This document shows positions 8,314 through 21,512 of a stretch of 64,000 nt of DNA, one piece after another. The DNA is from Leptospira gomenensis. GTDB taxonomy: Bacteria > Spirochaetota > Leptospiria > Leptospirales > Leptospiraceae. The position numbers and the translations under genes are program-made. Positions within the stretch are counted from its first letter, which is position 1. The number at the start of each line of letters is the position of its first letter. The stretch covers positions 62,001-126,000 of the forward strand of contig NZ_RQFA01000080.1 in the NCBI RefSeq assembly GCF_004770155.1, written 5' to 3'. The notes beneath the pieces were generated by a model. The model was given only the letters and a program-made list of their open reading frames with translations, did not search any database and had not been told where the DNA came from.

Positions 8314-9945
8314 ATGAGACAAAAACTAATTTTCTCCGCTAACTCGTTTCTGATTATCTTCGGATTTTTGGGTTCGTTTTCATCCGTTTTTTCTCATCCC
8401 GATTCGGTTCTCATCGATCGCGACACTTCAACGCAAAATATCAGTTCTTTGATCGAGTATCGATATCGAGGACAACAATTCGCCGGTTGCTCCCCGGAGC
8501 ACATTGCAGGTTTGGAGGATTTGGAATGGCATCCCACTTCCGGTAGTATTCTTCGGGTAAAAAGGACTCCATTCGGAAATTGGCTTCGTTTTAGCGTTCG
8601 AAATTCCCAGGAAAGCGCTCAAAGCAGAATTCTTTTGCTCGGTTGGTTGAACGTGCCCGATACACAACTTTGTTTTTTCGATAAACGAGGGAAGTTCGTT
8701 TCCGAAAATTCCGGTTATTCGAACGCATCCGGGGAGGAAAAAATTCTAACGTCTCTTCCTCATTTTAAAATCGATTTAGAAGCCAAGGAAAATAGAATCT
8801 ACTATCTTTTCGTCGTTTCCAACGAGGACATAAATTATAGAATTCAAATTATGGGAACGGAGGAATACGAACGGCACAAACGCCTCCGATCGATTATCCC
8901 GTATTCGATTATAGGATTGGTTTCCATCGCGGTTTTTTATTCGTTTTTCGGTTATTATCGATTTAATAGTTCCGTCTTTTTCGCTTTCCCCGCTTACCTA
9001 ATATCTATGTTAATGACGTTTTATTTTCTCCACGGAAAAACCTTCGCCGAAATCGCAGGCAACACGAACAATCTTTTCCGTCATAGTTATTTTTTATTCC
9101 TATCGATCTCGCATATATTCTATTTTCTTTATCTATTTACCGTGGATAAGGCCAATCAAAAAAGGATTTATCGCTCTATGTTCTTCTGGATCGCAGCGGC
9201 CATCGGAGTCCTTTACGCTTTGATTCCGCTTGTTCCTTCCTGGTACGAACACAGAATCCTTCTTTTAGTCGCGACGGTCGGAGTTTCCCTTTATTTTTTC
9301 GTGCGAGTTCATTATCAACTTTTCGGTCCTAACTCGCCGATCGGTCTGATTTATACCGCTTCTTGGACGGCGTTTTTGTTTTTAGATATATACAAAACCA
9401 TCTTTCATTTCGATTTTTATCCGTTCAACGCGTTCTCCGTTTTCGGAGTCGTTCTTTTTTTACCGTTTCATTCGATTCTAACGAGCTTTTCCCTGAACGA
9501 GTTTTTCGGTAAAAGGAAAATACAGGAAACGGAAGAAAAAGAAGCCGCTTCACAAACGCGAAAATCCACGATCGGTTCCTTGAACGTTTCGGAGATCGTA
9601 CAAAATATTAAGAATTTATTGGAGAAGAACAAGGTATATCTGCAAAAATCCCTTAAGGAAGAAAACGTAGCAAAGGAACTGGGGTTGAGTCTTCATCAAC
9701 TTTCCGAAATCATCAACGTCGAATTCGGCAGCAACTTTCCTTCCCTTATCAATCAGTACAGGATCGAAGAAGCGAAAAAACTTCTCCTCGATCATCCGGA
9801 GGAAACGACCGCGGAAATCGGCGGAAGAGCGGGATTCAGTTCCAAATCCTCGTTTTATATGGAATTCAAAAAAATCACCGGAACCAATCCGAACGCGTTC
9901 AGAAGAAAAAAGACAAAAAGTGAAAGCGCATTCGGCGAACGTTAA
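8314..9945 (+). CDS. Membrane-anchored AraC-family regulator with a 7TM-DISM sensor module
   Basis: A 543-residue protein in three parts. Residues 1-27 form a signal peptide; about 30-190 are an extracytoplasmic beta-rich sensor domain (7TMR-DISM extracellular type). Then come about seven membrane helices (roughly 195-405). The cytoplasmic tail carries an AraC/HTH_18 DNA-binding domain (about 440-535), with VAKELGLSLHQLSEIIN as first helix-turn-helix and GGRAGFSSKSSFYMEFKKIT ending in the family's F-K-x-x-x-G-x-x-P-x-x-F-R-like signature. Sensing and DNA binding are thus on one chain with no kinase between them. It precedes the FecR lipoprotein gene by 181 bp on the same strand, a possible target. 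Confidence 0.85.
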   Translation: MRQKLIFSANSFLIIFGFLGSFSSVFSHPDSVLIDRDTSTQNISSLIEYRYRGQQFAGCSPEHIAGLEDLEWHPTSGSILRVKRTPFGNWLRFSVRNSQESAQSRILLLGWLNVPDTQLCFFDKRGKFVSENSGYSNASGEEKILTSLPHFKIDLEAKENRIYYLFVVSNEDINYRIQIMGTEEYERHKRLRSIIPYSIIGLVSIAVFYSFFGYYRFNSSVFFAFPAYLISMLMTFYFLHGKTFAEIAGNTNNLFRHSYFLFLSISHIFYFLYLFTVDKANQKRIYRSMFFWIAAAIGVLYALIPLVPSWYEHRILLLVATVGVSLYFFVRVHYQLFGPNSPIGLIYTASWTAFLFLDIYKTIFHFDFYPFNAFSVFGVVLFLPFHSILTSFSLNEFFGKRKIQETEEKEAASQTRKSTIGSLNVSEIVQNIKNLLEKNKVYLQKSLKEENVAKELGLSLHQLSEIINVEFGSNFPSLINQYRIEEAKKLLLDHPEETTAEIGGRAGFSSKSSFYMEFKKITGTNPNAFRRKKTKSESAFGER

Positions 9946-10126
9946 ATTGCGGAAGGAATACCGAAATCGATCGGGGAACAAATTTTCGAACGCGACCAAG
10001 AGGGAATTTTCCGTGTAAGTTTTCTTTTTCGTAAATAAAATATATACAAACGGAAAAATTTTCCTTTCTAATTTGTTATTGGATTAAACATCTTCTCAAT
10101 TTCTATATCACTACCCGGAAAAAAAA

Positions 10127-11281
10127 ATGAGACGCAATTTCTTTATCTGCTTAACGTTTATCGTTTTGACCAGCAATTCTTGTCGTTTTATCTCCTCGTT
10201 TCTAAACCAGGAAAATCAGACTCCCCCGGGTGTCGTAGTCATCTTTCAAAACGGTGAAATCGAAATTCTTCGAGAAGATAAAAAGATTCAAAGTAAACCC
10301 GGGTTGGTCTTAAAACAAAACGACGTGATCACCACCCGTTCGGGTTCCCTCGACGTTCAAACCTCTTCGGGAGACGTGGTGCGGATCAAATCCTTCAGTA
10401 AAGTAACGATCAAAAGTATTCTCACCGGCGCAAAACCGGACGTGAACTTATATACACAAGCCGGTTCCTTATTGATAAAGACGAATAAGTTGAAGTCCGA
10501 AAGTTCTTTCTCGATCTCCACTCCGACCGCGGTGGCCGGAGTCCGCGGAACTACGTTCGCTTTCGAATTAACGGACGGTCAACCTCCGAAGGTGAAAGTT
10601 TACGAGGGCGCGGTCGCCATTTCCTTCCGAATTCCCAAGGAAATTATCGAAAACAGCAAAGCGATGGACAAGGAATTATATAAGGAATTCGTAACATTCC
10701 TTGAATCAAACGAAGTGGTTTTGGAAAACGGGGAGGAATCCTACGTTAAACCTAGCCTCGACGAAATGATCCAACTCGTGATCACCAGAATCGAAGAGAA
10801 TAAGGACATTTCCAAAGAATTCGAAACCCTCAAAAAGGCCGAAAAGGAGGATTTCGGAAAGCGAAACTTCGAAAATACTCCGCAAGAGGATGCCGAATTG
10901 GAGACTCTCGTAGCGGCTAACAACGATTTAGTGAAACAGGCCGTGGATAAAAACGGATCCGAAAACTTGAAAGCGGGCGAGACTTCCGATATTTCCTCGG
11001 AAATCGAAAAGGATCATTCCTCAAAGTTGGATCTGGCTTTGGATCGGATCGAATCGAACGCCGAGGCGAACGAACTAAAGAGTGAGACGAAAATCCGGGA
11101 ATACTATAACGTCCTAGAAATCATCGTTCAATCCGACGGAAAAAAAATGTCGGGAGCCATCGTGACTCAGATAGGCGATAAGCTGATCGTACATACTCCT
11201 TCCGGAGTGGTTCGCCTGAATAAAAAGGATGTGGAATACGTGGATTACCAGACTTTCGAAATTAAAACGAAAGCGAAATAA
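10127..11281 (+). CDS. FecR-domain lipoprotein, LipL45-like
   Basis: A 384-residue predicted lipoprotein: positively charged start, hydrophobic stretch, then lipobox-like LTSNSC with Cys19. Residues about 40-165 form a FecR domain, with VVIFQNGEIEILRED, DVITTRSGSLDVQT and the signature STPTAVAGVRGTTFAFEL. The C-terminal half is charged and helical and ends in a small beta module (MSGAIVTQIGDKLIVHTPSG). Overall length and order resemble LipL45 of Leptospira and its paralogues, whose function is not settled. FecR domains elsewhere transmit periplasmic signals to sigma factors, but no sigma gene is adjacent here. Confidence 0.75.
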   Translation: MRRNFFICLTFIVLTSNSCRFISSFLNQENQTPPGVVVIFQNGEIEILREDKKIQSKPGLVLKQNDVITTRSGSLDVQTSSGDVVRIKSFSKVTIKSILTGAKPDVNLYTQAGSLLIKTNKLKSESSFSISTPTAVAGVRGTTFAFELTDGQPPKVKVYEGAVAISFRIPKEIIENSKAMDKELYKEFVTFLESNEVVLENGEESYVKPSLDEMIQLVITRIEENKDISKEFETLKKAEKEDFGKRNFENTPQEDAELETLVAANNDLVKQAVDKNGSENLKAGETSDISSEIEKDHSSKLDLALDRIESNAEANELKSETKIREYYNVLEIIVQSDGKKMSGAIVTQIGDKLIVHTPSGVVRLNKKDVEYVDYQTFEIKTKAK

Positions 11282-11359
11282 TTCGAACGGATTTTACCGT
11301 TAAGAAACCGTTTTTACTTTGATCTCCGGAAACCGATTTTTCAGTCTGTCTGCAAGAAC

Positions 11360-12519
11360 ATGAAAAAGAAAATCCTTCTCCTCGGTTCCGGGGAACTCGG
11401 TAAAGAATTCGTAATCGCCGCGCAAAGACTCGGCCAACACGTGATCGCCGTTGATTCGTATGACGACGCTCCCGCGATGCAAGTCGCACAAGAAAAAGAA
11501 ATCATCAATATGCTCGACGGAGATCTTCTGGATCAGGTCGTAGCAAAACATAAACCGGATTTGATCGTTCCCGAAATCGAAGCCATTCGAACCGAACGTT
11601 TTTACGAATACGAAAAACAAGGGTTTCAAGTCGTGCCTTCCGCAAAGGCAGCAAACTTTACGATGAACCGGAAATCCATCCGCGATCTCGCCTCAAAACA
11701 ATTGGGACTTCCTACGGCGAAATATCTGTACGCTTCTTCCGAGGAAGAATTAAAGAAAGCCGTTCGGGAATTGGGTTTTCCGTGTGTGGTCAAACCACTC
11801 ATGTCCTCTTCCGGCAAAGGACAATCCGTAATCAAAAACGAGGATGATATTTCGAAAGCCTGGGAAGCGTCGCAAACCAAAGGACGCGCGAGCGGTGCGG
11901 AAGTGATCGTCGAGGAATTCATCCGTTTCGAATCCGAAATCACTCTTTTGACCGTAACTCAGAAAAACGGAAAGGTTCTTTTTTGTCCGCCGATCGGCCA
12001 TAGGCAAGAACGAGGAGATTATCAGGAAAGTTGGCAACCTACCGATATTTCCGAAACCCAGTTAAAAGAAGCTCAAAGTATGGCCGAAGCCGTAACGCGC
12101 GAACTCACCGGAGCCGGAATCTGGGGAGTGGAATTTTTTCTCTGTACGGACAAGGTTTATTTTTCGGAGCTTTCCCCGAGACCGCACGACACCGGAATGG
12201 TCACGTTAGCCGGAACACAAAACTTCAACGAATTCGAACTTCATCTTCGGGCTATTTTAGGAATACCGATTCCAGAAATTACGTTGGAGCGCAAAGGTGC
12301 AAGCGCAGTTATTCTTTCATCGACGGACGGAAAAATTCCGGAAGTTACGGGTTTGGACGTGGCCGCGGGAATGCCCGAGTCGGATTTTCGAATTTTCGGA
12401 AAGCCGGTGACACGGCCCTACAGAAGGATGGGAGTAGCGCTCGCGTATTCGGGTAAAAACGAGGAAATATCCTCACTTCGCAAACGAGCAGTGTTACTCG
12501 CTTCCAAAATCAAAGCGAA

Positions 12520-12523
<4 letters not shown>
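11360..12523 (+). CDS. purT: Formate-dependent phosphoribosylglycinamide formyltransferase
   Basis: A 387-residue ATP-grasp enzyme of usual PurT length (about 390). It makes formyl-GAR from GAR, formate and ATP in purine synthesis. N-terminal [21 protein letters not shown] is the PurT/PurK-type nucleotide-fold start; the ATP-grasp lid appears as [17 protein letters not shown]; the metal-binding end is [20 protein letters not shown] followed by PHDTGMVT. It needs no folate, unlike PurN. The stop overlaps the stop of the convergent dehydrogenase/acyltransferase gene by three bases, so the two transcripts must meet here. Confidence 0.93.
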
Positions 12524-14943
<2,420 letters not shown>

Positions 14944-15049
14944 TCTTGATTCTATTGAACTTAGGATCCTCGTAATAACAATCAGAAAACGATCTTGTAC
15001 GACTTCTTTTCCGGGTTGCCTAACAAGCCGAATCGAGGAGAGTGGGTTT

Positions 15050-15832
15050 GTGATTTTATCGGATCAAAATTCAAAACGAAATAAATTCTTACTTTCGAAA
15101 TTATTTTCCTTATTCGTAATCCTACTTCTCTCCAATTGCGCCTCATACTTGCAAAATCGAAAAAACGATTTTAAGGATATTTTCACGGCGGGTTTGGAAT
15201 CACCGGGGTACGGAGCCGGACTTAGGATCGGACCTCTCGCTGCGGGATTCGTATTTCAAGGCGGAGAATCTTCTCCGGGACAACGCGATTTGGGAAAAGG
15301 ATACGGATTACGCGGAGGTTACTTCGGTTCGTATCGATCGCAACAACTGATTTTCGGTATCTTAGGAGGAGACACTTTTTTTCCTTTGGATGCTCAGACT
15401 ACCGCGGAAGCGTTGGAAGAAGAAGTTTCCCCGGAGTTAAAGGAAGAATTAAAAAATTTGCAAACGAGTAAGATTCCCGGCGACAAAGTTCCCGAATTTC
15501 AAAATGAACGATACAATATTAAAAGCCACAAACTTCGTTATCTTTCCTTTTATAATATTCCCGTTGCGGAAAGGAGAAAAAGAAAAAAAGAGGAATTTTA
15601 TCGTCAGTTCATCGAACGGCAAAACTTCGATCGCAACGATCCTCAAATTCAAAGCGCATTACAAGCTCTTAATAAACGAAAAGACGGTTATCCGAAAAGT
15701 TTCCTGTATCAGATAGAGGTTTATCTTGGTTTGTACGTCGGGATAAGAGTGGGCATCAACCCCGCAGAACTTATCGATTTTATCCTAGGTCTTGCGGGAT
15801 TGGATTTATTGGAGGACGATACCGCGGAATAA
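15050..15832 (+). CDS. Putative lipoprotein of unknown function
   Basis: A 260-residue protein with a charged start, a hydrophobic run and a lipobox LLLSNC near residue 30, so probably a membrane-anchored lipoprotein. I chose the GTG at 15050 because GAGGAG lies nine bases before it; a TTG further up at 14906 would add 48 residues that disrupt the signal peptide and overlap the divergent gene. Gly-rich stretches (SPGYGAGLRIGPLAAGFVFQ, GKGYGLRGGYFG) are followed by a Lys/Arg/Glu-rich middle. The pattern recalls Lp29-type leptospiral lipoproteins, but I could not confirm that family. Confidence 0.7.
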   Translation: MILSDQNSKRNKFLLSKLFSLFVILLLSNCASYLQNRKNDFKDIFTAGLESPGYGAGLRIGPLAAGFVFQGGESSPGQRDLGKGYGLRGGYFGSYRSQQLIFGILGGDTFFPLDAQTTAEALEEEVSPELKEELKNLQTSKIPGDKVPEFQNERYNIKSHKLRYLSFYNIPVAERRKRKKEEFYRQFIERQNFDRNDPQIQSALQALNKRKDGYPKSFLYQIEVYLGLYVGIRVGINPAELIDFILGLAGLDLLEDDTAE

Positions 15833-15840
15833 ACCGACGG

Positions 15841-16209
15841 TTACAACTTATATTCCATTTTTCTAATAATCCCTTTTTTATCCACGGTCAATTTGATGAA
15901 TTTGGTATCTTCCGAAATCGAAGCGGGTTTTTCAGCCAAGGTTTTATAGGAATTTTTCTGATAATCGGTTGAAACTAAATACCACTCCAACACGGAACCG
16001 TCCTGTGTGTTCAGCTCAACCGTAGGCGTTCCTAATACCGCCTCCGCCTTCAGACGCTTATCCCCTTCTTTGACCATACCTACTTCGAAAGTTCTGATGT
16101 CCGAGTTATGTTGAAATTCCTGTTTTACCGGTTGTTTTTTTTCCTCGGAACTACAAGCGTTCATCGTAAAAAGAACGAGAATCGCCAGCGTTGAAAATAA
16201 TGGTTTCAT
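15841..16209 (-). CDS. Small putative lipoprotein, BamE/SmpA-like in outline
   Basis: A 122-residue protein with signal peptide and lipobox (FTMNAC, Cys19), followed by a Glu/Lys-rich linker. The mature part (IRTFEVGMVKEGDKRLKAEAVLGTPTVEL, then DGSVLEWYLVSTDYQ and a short C-terminal strand FIKLTVDKKGIIRKMEY) follows the beta-alpha-alpha-beta-beta outline of small SmpA/BamE-type lipoproteins, in which the helix ends at L-G-x-P. That likeness is by eye only. It is convergent with the preceding lipoprotein gene, with eight bases between the stops. Confidence 0.65.
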   Translation of the reverse strand: MKPLFSTLAILVLFTMNACSSEEKKQPVKQEFQHNSDIRTFEVGMVKEGDKRLKAEAVLGTPTVELNTQDGSVLEWYLVSTDYQKNSYKTLAEKPASISEDTKFIKLTVDKKGIIRKMEYKL

Positions 16210-16338
16210 TTTACTACTTCTCTTTCGTGAATTTTCGAACTACAACTATGGCCTCCGTTTGAACGCTGTCCAGATGAAAAATCCACCTTAATGTCAAAAA
16301 TTTCTTCTTAGATTATTATTAAAACGCAGTATGGACGA

Positions 16339-17316
16339 ATGAAAGAACGTAGCGTCGCCGCAAAGACGATTTTGGTTACGGGTGGAAGCGGATCTTTAGG
16401 CGCTGTTTTACTTCCCGAGCTTTTGAAGGAATATAGAACCGTATGTATAGGACGTAAACTTTCGTCTTTTTCGGACGCAGTCCGCTTTCATCCCAATTTC
16501 GTTTTTTACGAAGCGGATCTTGAGCGTGATGAAAAAATCCTAATTCCGGAAACCCCCGAGTTCATCCTTCATATGGCCGGCAAGGTCAGCGGCGAAGGTG
16601 TCTCCTTGGAGGATTATAGACGAGCCAACGAAACTTCCACGAGGAACGTTCTAAAGATCGCGTCCAAAAATCGGAAAACTGGAATCCTATTCACCAGCTC
16701 CACTTCAGTCTACGGCTTCTCCGAAAGGCCGATGCGGGAAACTTCTCCTCTAAACGGAAACACACCGTATGCGATTTCGAAAATAGAATGCGAATCAATG
16801 ATACGAAGTTCGAAACATCCGTTCGTTATTCTTCGCGTCTCCTCCGTGTACGGGCCTACGAATAAGAGCTTTCTAAATAAGTTATTGAGAATATTCAAAT
16901 TCGGTGTTCTTTTGTGTTCGGGAAATCCCGATTTCCGTAAATCGCTCGTACATTCTTCGGACGTAGTCGCTTCCGTTCTAATCGTTTTAAAAAAATGGAA
17001 AAAAGCAACGGGCAACACGTACAACGTAGCCTATCCGGAGCCCCTTTCCACCTCCGAAATAGAAATTCTATTTACGGAATCCGATCCGAAAAAGCCGTAC
17101 GTAAAAATCGGTTTTTCCGGAATAACATTAGTTATTTTTAATATATTGAATTTTTTTTCCGGAAAATTCCTAAAAAAAAGACTAAGCGTGGAATACATTC
17201 AGGAATCGTCCGTTATCGATTCGCAAAAAATCCAAAAAGAATTGGGTTTTCAATTTAAAACGAATTTCGAAGAGGGAATTCGGACTATCGATACGAAGAA
17301 CGGGAGAAATCTATAA
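16339..17316 (+). CDS. NAD-dependent epimerase/dehydratase family protein
   Basis: A 325-residue extended short-chain dehydrogenase. ILVTGGSGSLGAVLLPEL near the N-terminus is the G-x-x-G-x-x-G NAD-binding motif; SSTSVYG precedes the catalytic YAISK (Y-x-x-x-K); FVILRVSSVYGP is the typical substrate-domain strand. Such enzymes act on nucleotide sugars or steroid-like substrates. No glycosyltransferase genes are adjacent, so the substrate is open. The gene overlaps the convergent ohrR-like gene by six bases. Confidence 0.85.
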   Translation: MKERSVAAKTILVTGGSGSLGAVLLPELLKEYRTVCIGRKLSSFSDAVRFHPNFVFYEADLERDEKILIPETPEFILHMAGKVSGEGVSLEDYRRANETSTRNVLKIASKNRKTGILFTSSTSVYGFSERPMRETSPLNGNTPYAISKIECESMIRSSKHPFVILRVSSVYGPTNKSFLNKLLRIFKFGVLLCSGNPDFRKSLVHSSDVVASVLIVLKKWKKATGNTYNVAYPEPLSTSEIEILFTESDPKKPYVKIGFSGITLVIFNILNFFSGKFLKKRLSVEYIQESSVIDSQKIQKELGFQFKTNFEEGIRTIDTKNGRNL

Positions 17317-17757
17317 TTCGGCGTGATCCGATAAAAGGAGAAGCAGTTTGTCCAGGTCGTTTTTCAAATTGATCAATTCTTTTTTATCCAGATCCAAAGT
17401 TTCGAGAAGTTTTCCGGGAACACAAAGCGCCTTCTCCTTCAGGCGTTTTCCTTTCGAAGTAAGAAAAATTAGAACCGAACGCTCGTCTTCCGATGAGCGT
17501 TTCCTAATCAACAATTCGGCGTCTTCCATTCGTTTTAACAAGGGAGTTAACGTTCCCGAATCGAGATATAAATTCCTACCGATTTCCTTTACGCTCAAAC
17601 CGTCCTCTTTCCAAAGAACAAGGAGCACCAAATATTGAGGGTAGGTTAATCCGATTTCTTCGAGTAAAGGACGATATAAGGCGGTCACGGCCCGAGAACA
17701 AGCATATAAGGGAAAACAAATCTGGTTTTCCAGATATAAATCCTTTGCAGCCGTCAT
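17311..17757 (-). CDS. MarR-family organic-peroxide sensor, OhrR-like
   Basis: A 148-residue winged-helix repressor. The N-terminal LENQICFPLYACSRAVT contains Cys14 at the place where OhrR proteins have their reactive cysteine, in the family pattern L-x-N-Q-L-C-F-A-L-Y. Helix-turn-helix and wing follow: LSVKEIGRNLYLDSGTLTPLLKRME and the R-S-x-E-D-E-R-S-V wing. A second cysteine, Cys20, is present. OhrR releases DNA when its cysteine is oxidised by organic hydroperoxides. It lies 23 bases after the glutathione peroxidase gene and is likely in one operon with it, instead of the usual ohr partner. Confidence 0.85.
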   Translation of the reverse strand: MTAAKDLYLENQICFPLYACSRAVTALYRPLLEEIGLTYPQYLVLLVLWKEDGLSVKEIGRNLYLDSGTLTPLLKRMEDAELLIRKRSSEDERSVLIFLTSKGKRLKEKALCVPGKLLETLDLDKKELINLKNDLDKLLLLLSDHAEL

Positions 17758-17780
17758 GACCTTTGTTCTAACGATTCGGA

Positions 17781-18266
17781 TTATTTTTCCAGGAGCGTCT
17801 GGATTTCCTTTTCGATTTTTTCGGGAGTGGTAACGGGCGCATAACGTTTGATGACGTTTCCTTCCTTATCGATGAGAAATTTAGTAAAATTCCATTTAAT
17901 CGAACTACCGAAAAATCCGGAGGCTTTATTTTTGAGATAATTGAAGATAGGATGCGTATTATCCCCGTTTACTTCTATTTTTTTGAATATAGGAAACTCG
18001 ACGCCGTAATTTCTTTTACAAAAACTCGCGATTTGCTCGTCGGTTCCCGGTTCCTGATGTTTGAATTGGTCGCAAGGAAAGCCCAGTACTTCGAGACCTT
18101 GGGATTTGTATTTATCATACAGGGCTTGAAGACCTTCGTATTGAGGGGTAAAACCGCACTGACTAGCCGTGTTTACGATCAAAAGAACTTTCCCTTTATA
18201 ATCGCTCAACTTTTTATCCGTTCCGTTGTTTAGCGTAGCCGTTAAATCGTATAATGTCTGATTCAT
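17781..18266 (-). CDS. Glutathione peroxidase family thiol peroxidase
   Basis: A 161-residue peroxidase of the GPx family. NTASQCGFTPQY holds the peroxidatic Cys37 (Cys, not selenocysteine); FPCDQF carries the tetrad Gln and a likely resolving Cys; KWNFTKFLID carries the tetrad Trp and Asn. Cys-type bacterial GPx enzymes usually take electrons from thioredoxin and reduce lipid or organic hydroperoxides. A GGAG lies eight bases before the ATG. The gene precedes the OhrR-like repressor, and a perfect palindrome lies 17 bases upstream, so peroxide control is likely. Confidence 0.92.
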   Translation of the reverse strand: MNQTLYDLTATLNNGTDKKLSDYKGKVLLIVNTASQCGFTPQYEGLQALYDKYKSQGLEVLGFPCDQFKHQEPGTDEQIASFCKRNYGVEFPIFKKIEVNGDNTHPIFNYLKNKASGFFGSSIKWNFTKFLIDKEGNVIKRYAPVTTPEKIEKEIQTLLEK

Positions 18267-18282
18267 TTAGATCTCCATTTAG

Positions 18283-18294
18283 ATTGTGCACAAT
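18283..18294. promoter_or_regulatory. Candidate OhrR operator, 12-bp perfect palindrome ATTGTGCACAAT
   Basis: A perfect 12-bp inverted repeat lies 17 bases upstream of the gpx start, just ahead of the ribosome-binding site. MarR/OhrR operators are AT-rich palindromes in this position, often with ATTGT/ACAAT arms. Assignment to the adjacent OhrR-like repressor is inference. Confidence 0.5.
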
Positions 18295-18491
18295 TTAATT
18301 TTAAAAAATCATATTTTGCTCGAAAGTCAAGAAAATTTTTCCGTGGAAACCCGCGTATTATTCTTCAACTCGTCCTTTTTATACTCAAATCGAAAACGTC
18401 GGATTTCTTTCGCAACATTGCAGTACGTTTTTCAGGAGACAAAGCTGGTAAGAAAAAGTTGATTTTTTCGGGAAAAACATAAAATAAAACG

Positions 18492-19247
18492 ATGAGCTTC
18501 CGATTCAAAATTTTGATCCCTCTTCCCTCTACGGATTTTGATCCAACCGAAAGCGCCGTTCCTTGGCAAATTTTGACCGAAAGGAATTTCGACGTTTTTT
18601 TCTCGACTCCGGATGGCAAACCGGGACAAGCAGACGAGAGAATGCTGGTGGGCAAAGGATTGGGAATTTGGAAACCGATTTTGATGGCACATAAGAACGC
18701 TCGTGTCGCTTATCAAAAAATGATAAACGACACTCGATTTTTAAATCCTATTCCGTATCGTGATCTAACACCCGAGGAATTTTCCGGCGTAATTCTTCCC
18801 GGGGGCCACGCACCGGGTATGAAGGAGTATTTAGAATCAAACTCCCTTCAGGAATTCGTAGGCGCTTTTTTTTCCACAGGCAAACCACTCGGCGCGATCT
18901 GTCACGGGGTTGTTTTAGCGGCCCGTAGCAAACAACCGGATACCGGACTTTCAATTTTACACGGAAAAAAAACCACAGCGCTCCTTAAAAGTCAGGAACT
19001 TGCAGCCTGGAATCTGACCAGATTCTGGCTCGGCGACTATTATCGCACGTATCCTCAGACAGTGGAGGACGAAGTGAAGTCGGCTCTGAAAGATCCGGGT
19101 GATTTTTTTTTCGGACCCAAACCGATATTCAGAGACAATCATAAAAAATTAAAGCGAGGCCATGTGGTCGTGGACGGAAATTACGTTTCGGCTCGGTGGC
19201 CGGGTGACGCGTATTCCTTTACAAATTCGTTCGCGAATCTATTTTAG
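18492..19247 (+). CDS. DJ-1/PfpI family class I glutamine amidotransferase-like protein
   Basis: A 251-residue protein with the DJ-1/PfpI fold. FSGVILPGGHAPGMKEYL precedes the nucleophile elbow GAICHGVVLAA, which carries the reactive Cys. The length and the insertion after the elbow (KTTALLKSQELAAWNLTRFWLGDYYRTYPQTVEDEV) are nearer to Hsp31/YajL-like larger members than to the 180-residue forms. Proposed activities of the family include glyoxalase III, deglycase and chaperone functions. It is transcribed away from the gpx-ohrR pair, with 225 bp shared between the two starts. Confidence 0.85.
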   Translation: MSFRFKILIPLPSTDFDPTESAVPWQILTERNFDVFFSTPDGKPGQADERMLVGKGLGIWKPILMAHKNARVAYQKMINDTRFLNPIPYRDLTPEEFSGVILPGGHAPGMKEYLESNSLQEFVGAFFSTGKPLGAICHGVVLAARSKQPDTGLSILHGKKTTALLKSQELAAWNLTRFWLGDYYRTYPQTVEDEVKSALKDPGDFFFGPKPIFRDNHKKLKRGHVVVDGNYVSARWPGDAYSFTNSFANLF

Positions 19248-19292
19248 AATTTCTTAAATCAATTTATATCGTTTAATTTATCCGGGAAAAAA

Positions 19293-21089
<1,797 letters not shown>

Positions 21090-21259
21090 AAAATCGGTTT
21101 TTGTGACGAGATCTACAATTCGGCGATTTGATAAAAAAAACATCAAATCGAACGCAACTTATTCAATAATTTATTACCATGTGTGGAATCGAATTCGAAT
21201 TCGAGCAAAAATATGCTTAGTGAAATCGTTTTTCTCTGTCCTTCAGATTCGGCCTACCG

Positions 21260-21378
21260 GATATGTTCATTATAGGAAACTTTCCCGTTTAGACTTCCCA
21301 TAGAGTTCGAAACGGGAGAATCCAATTCTCTTCACTATTCTCTCCGGAGTGGCTCTTTACGAGCCGCTCCGATTTTTT
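21260..21378 (+). ncRNA. Candidate structured small RNA or long 3' untranslated region
   Basis: The 420-bp stretch after the antiporter gene has no convincing gene but holds ordered structure: an 8-bp hairpin (TCCCGTTT at 21283-21290 with AAACGGGA at 21310-21317) and then a strong terminator. A separate 9-bp inverted repeat lies at 21124-21132 / 21142-21150. This could be a 3' UTR of the antiporter mRNA or an independent small RNA. No promoter is certain, so confidence is low. Confidence 0.25.
21345..21378 (+). terminator. Rho-independent terminator
   Basis: An 11-bp stem (CGGAGTGGCTC with GAGCCGCTCCG, one G-T pair), a five-base loop TTTAC, then six T residues. It sits 255 bp after the antiporter stop, and so ends either that transcript or a small RNA. 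Confidence 0.8.
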
Positions 21379-21512
21379 GAAAAGTAGGATTCGAAAAACG
21401 ATCCGTTTTCTAAATTCTATTTCGCCCGAAACAAAAAGTCTAAATTCCCGATTTTATATATTGCACGGACCGCGGATTATAATTCGGAACGCTCAGAAAG
21501 CAATGGAATCAA

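Noticed and set aside
19100..19112. Run of nine T in the DJ-1 family gene as a slippery site
   Set aside because: The reading frame is intact through Phe codons, and no product logic for frameshift is evident.
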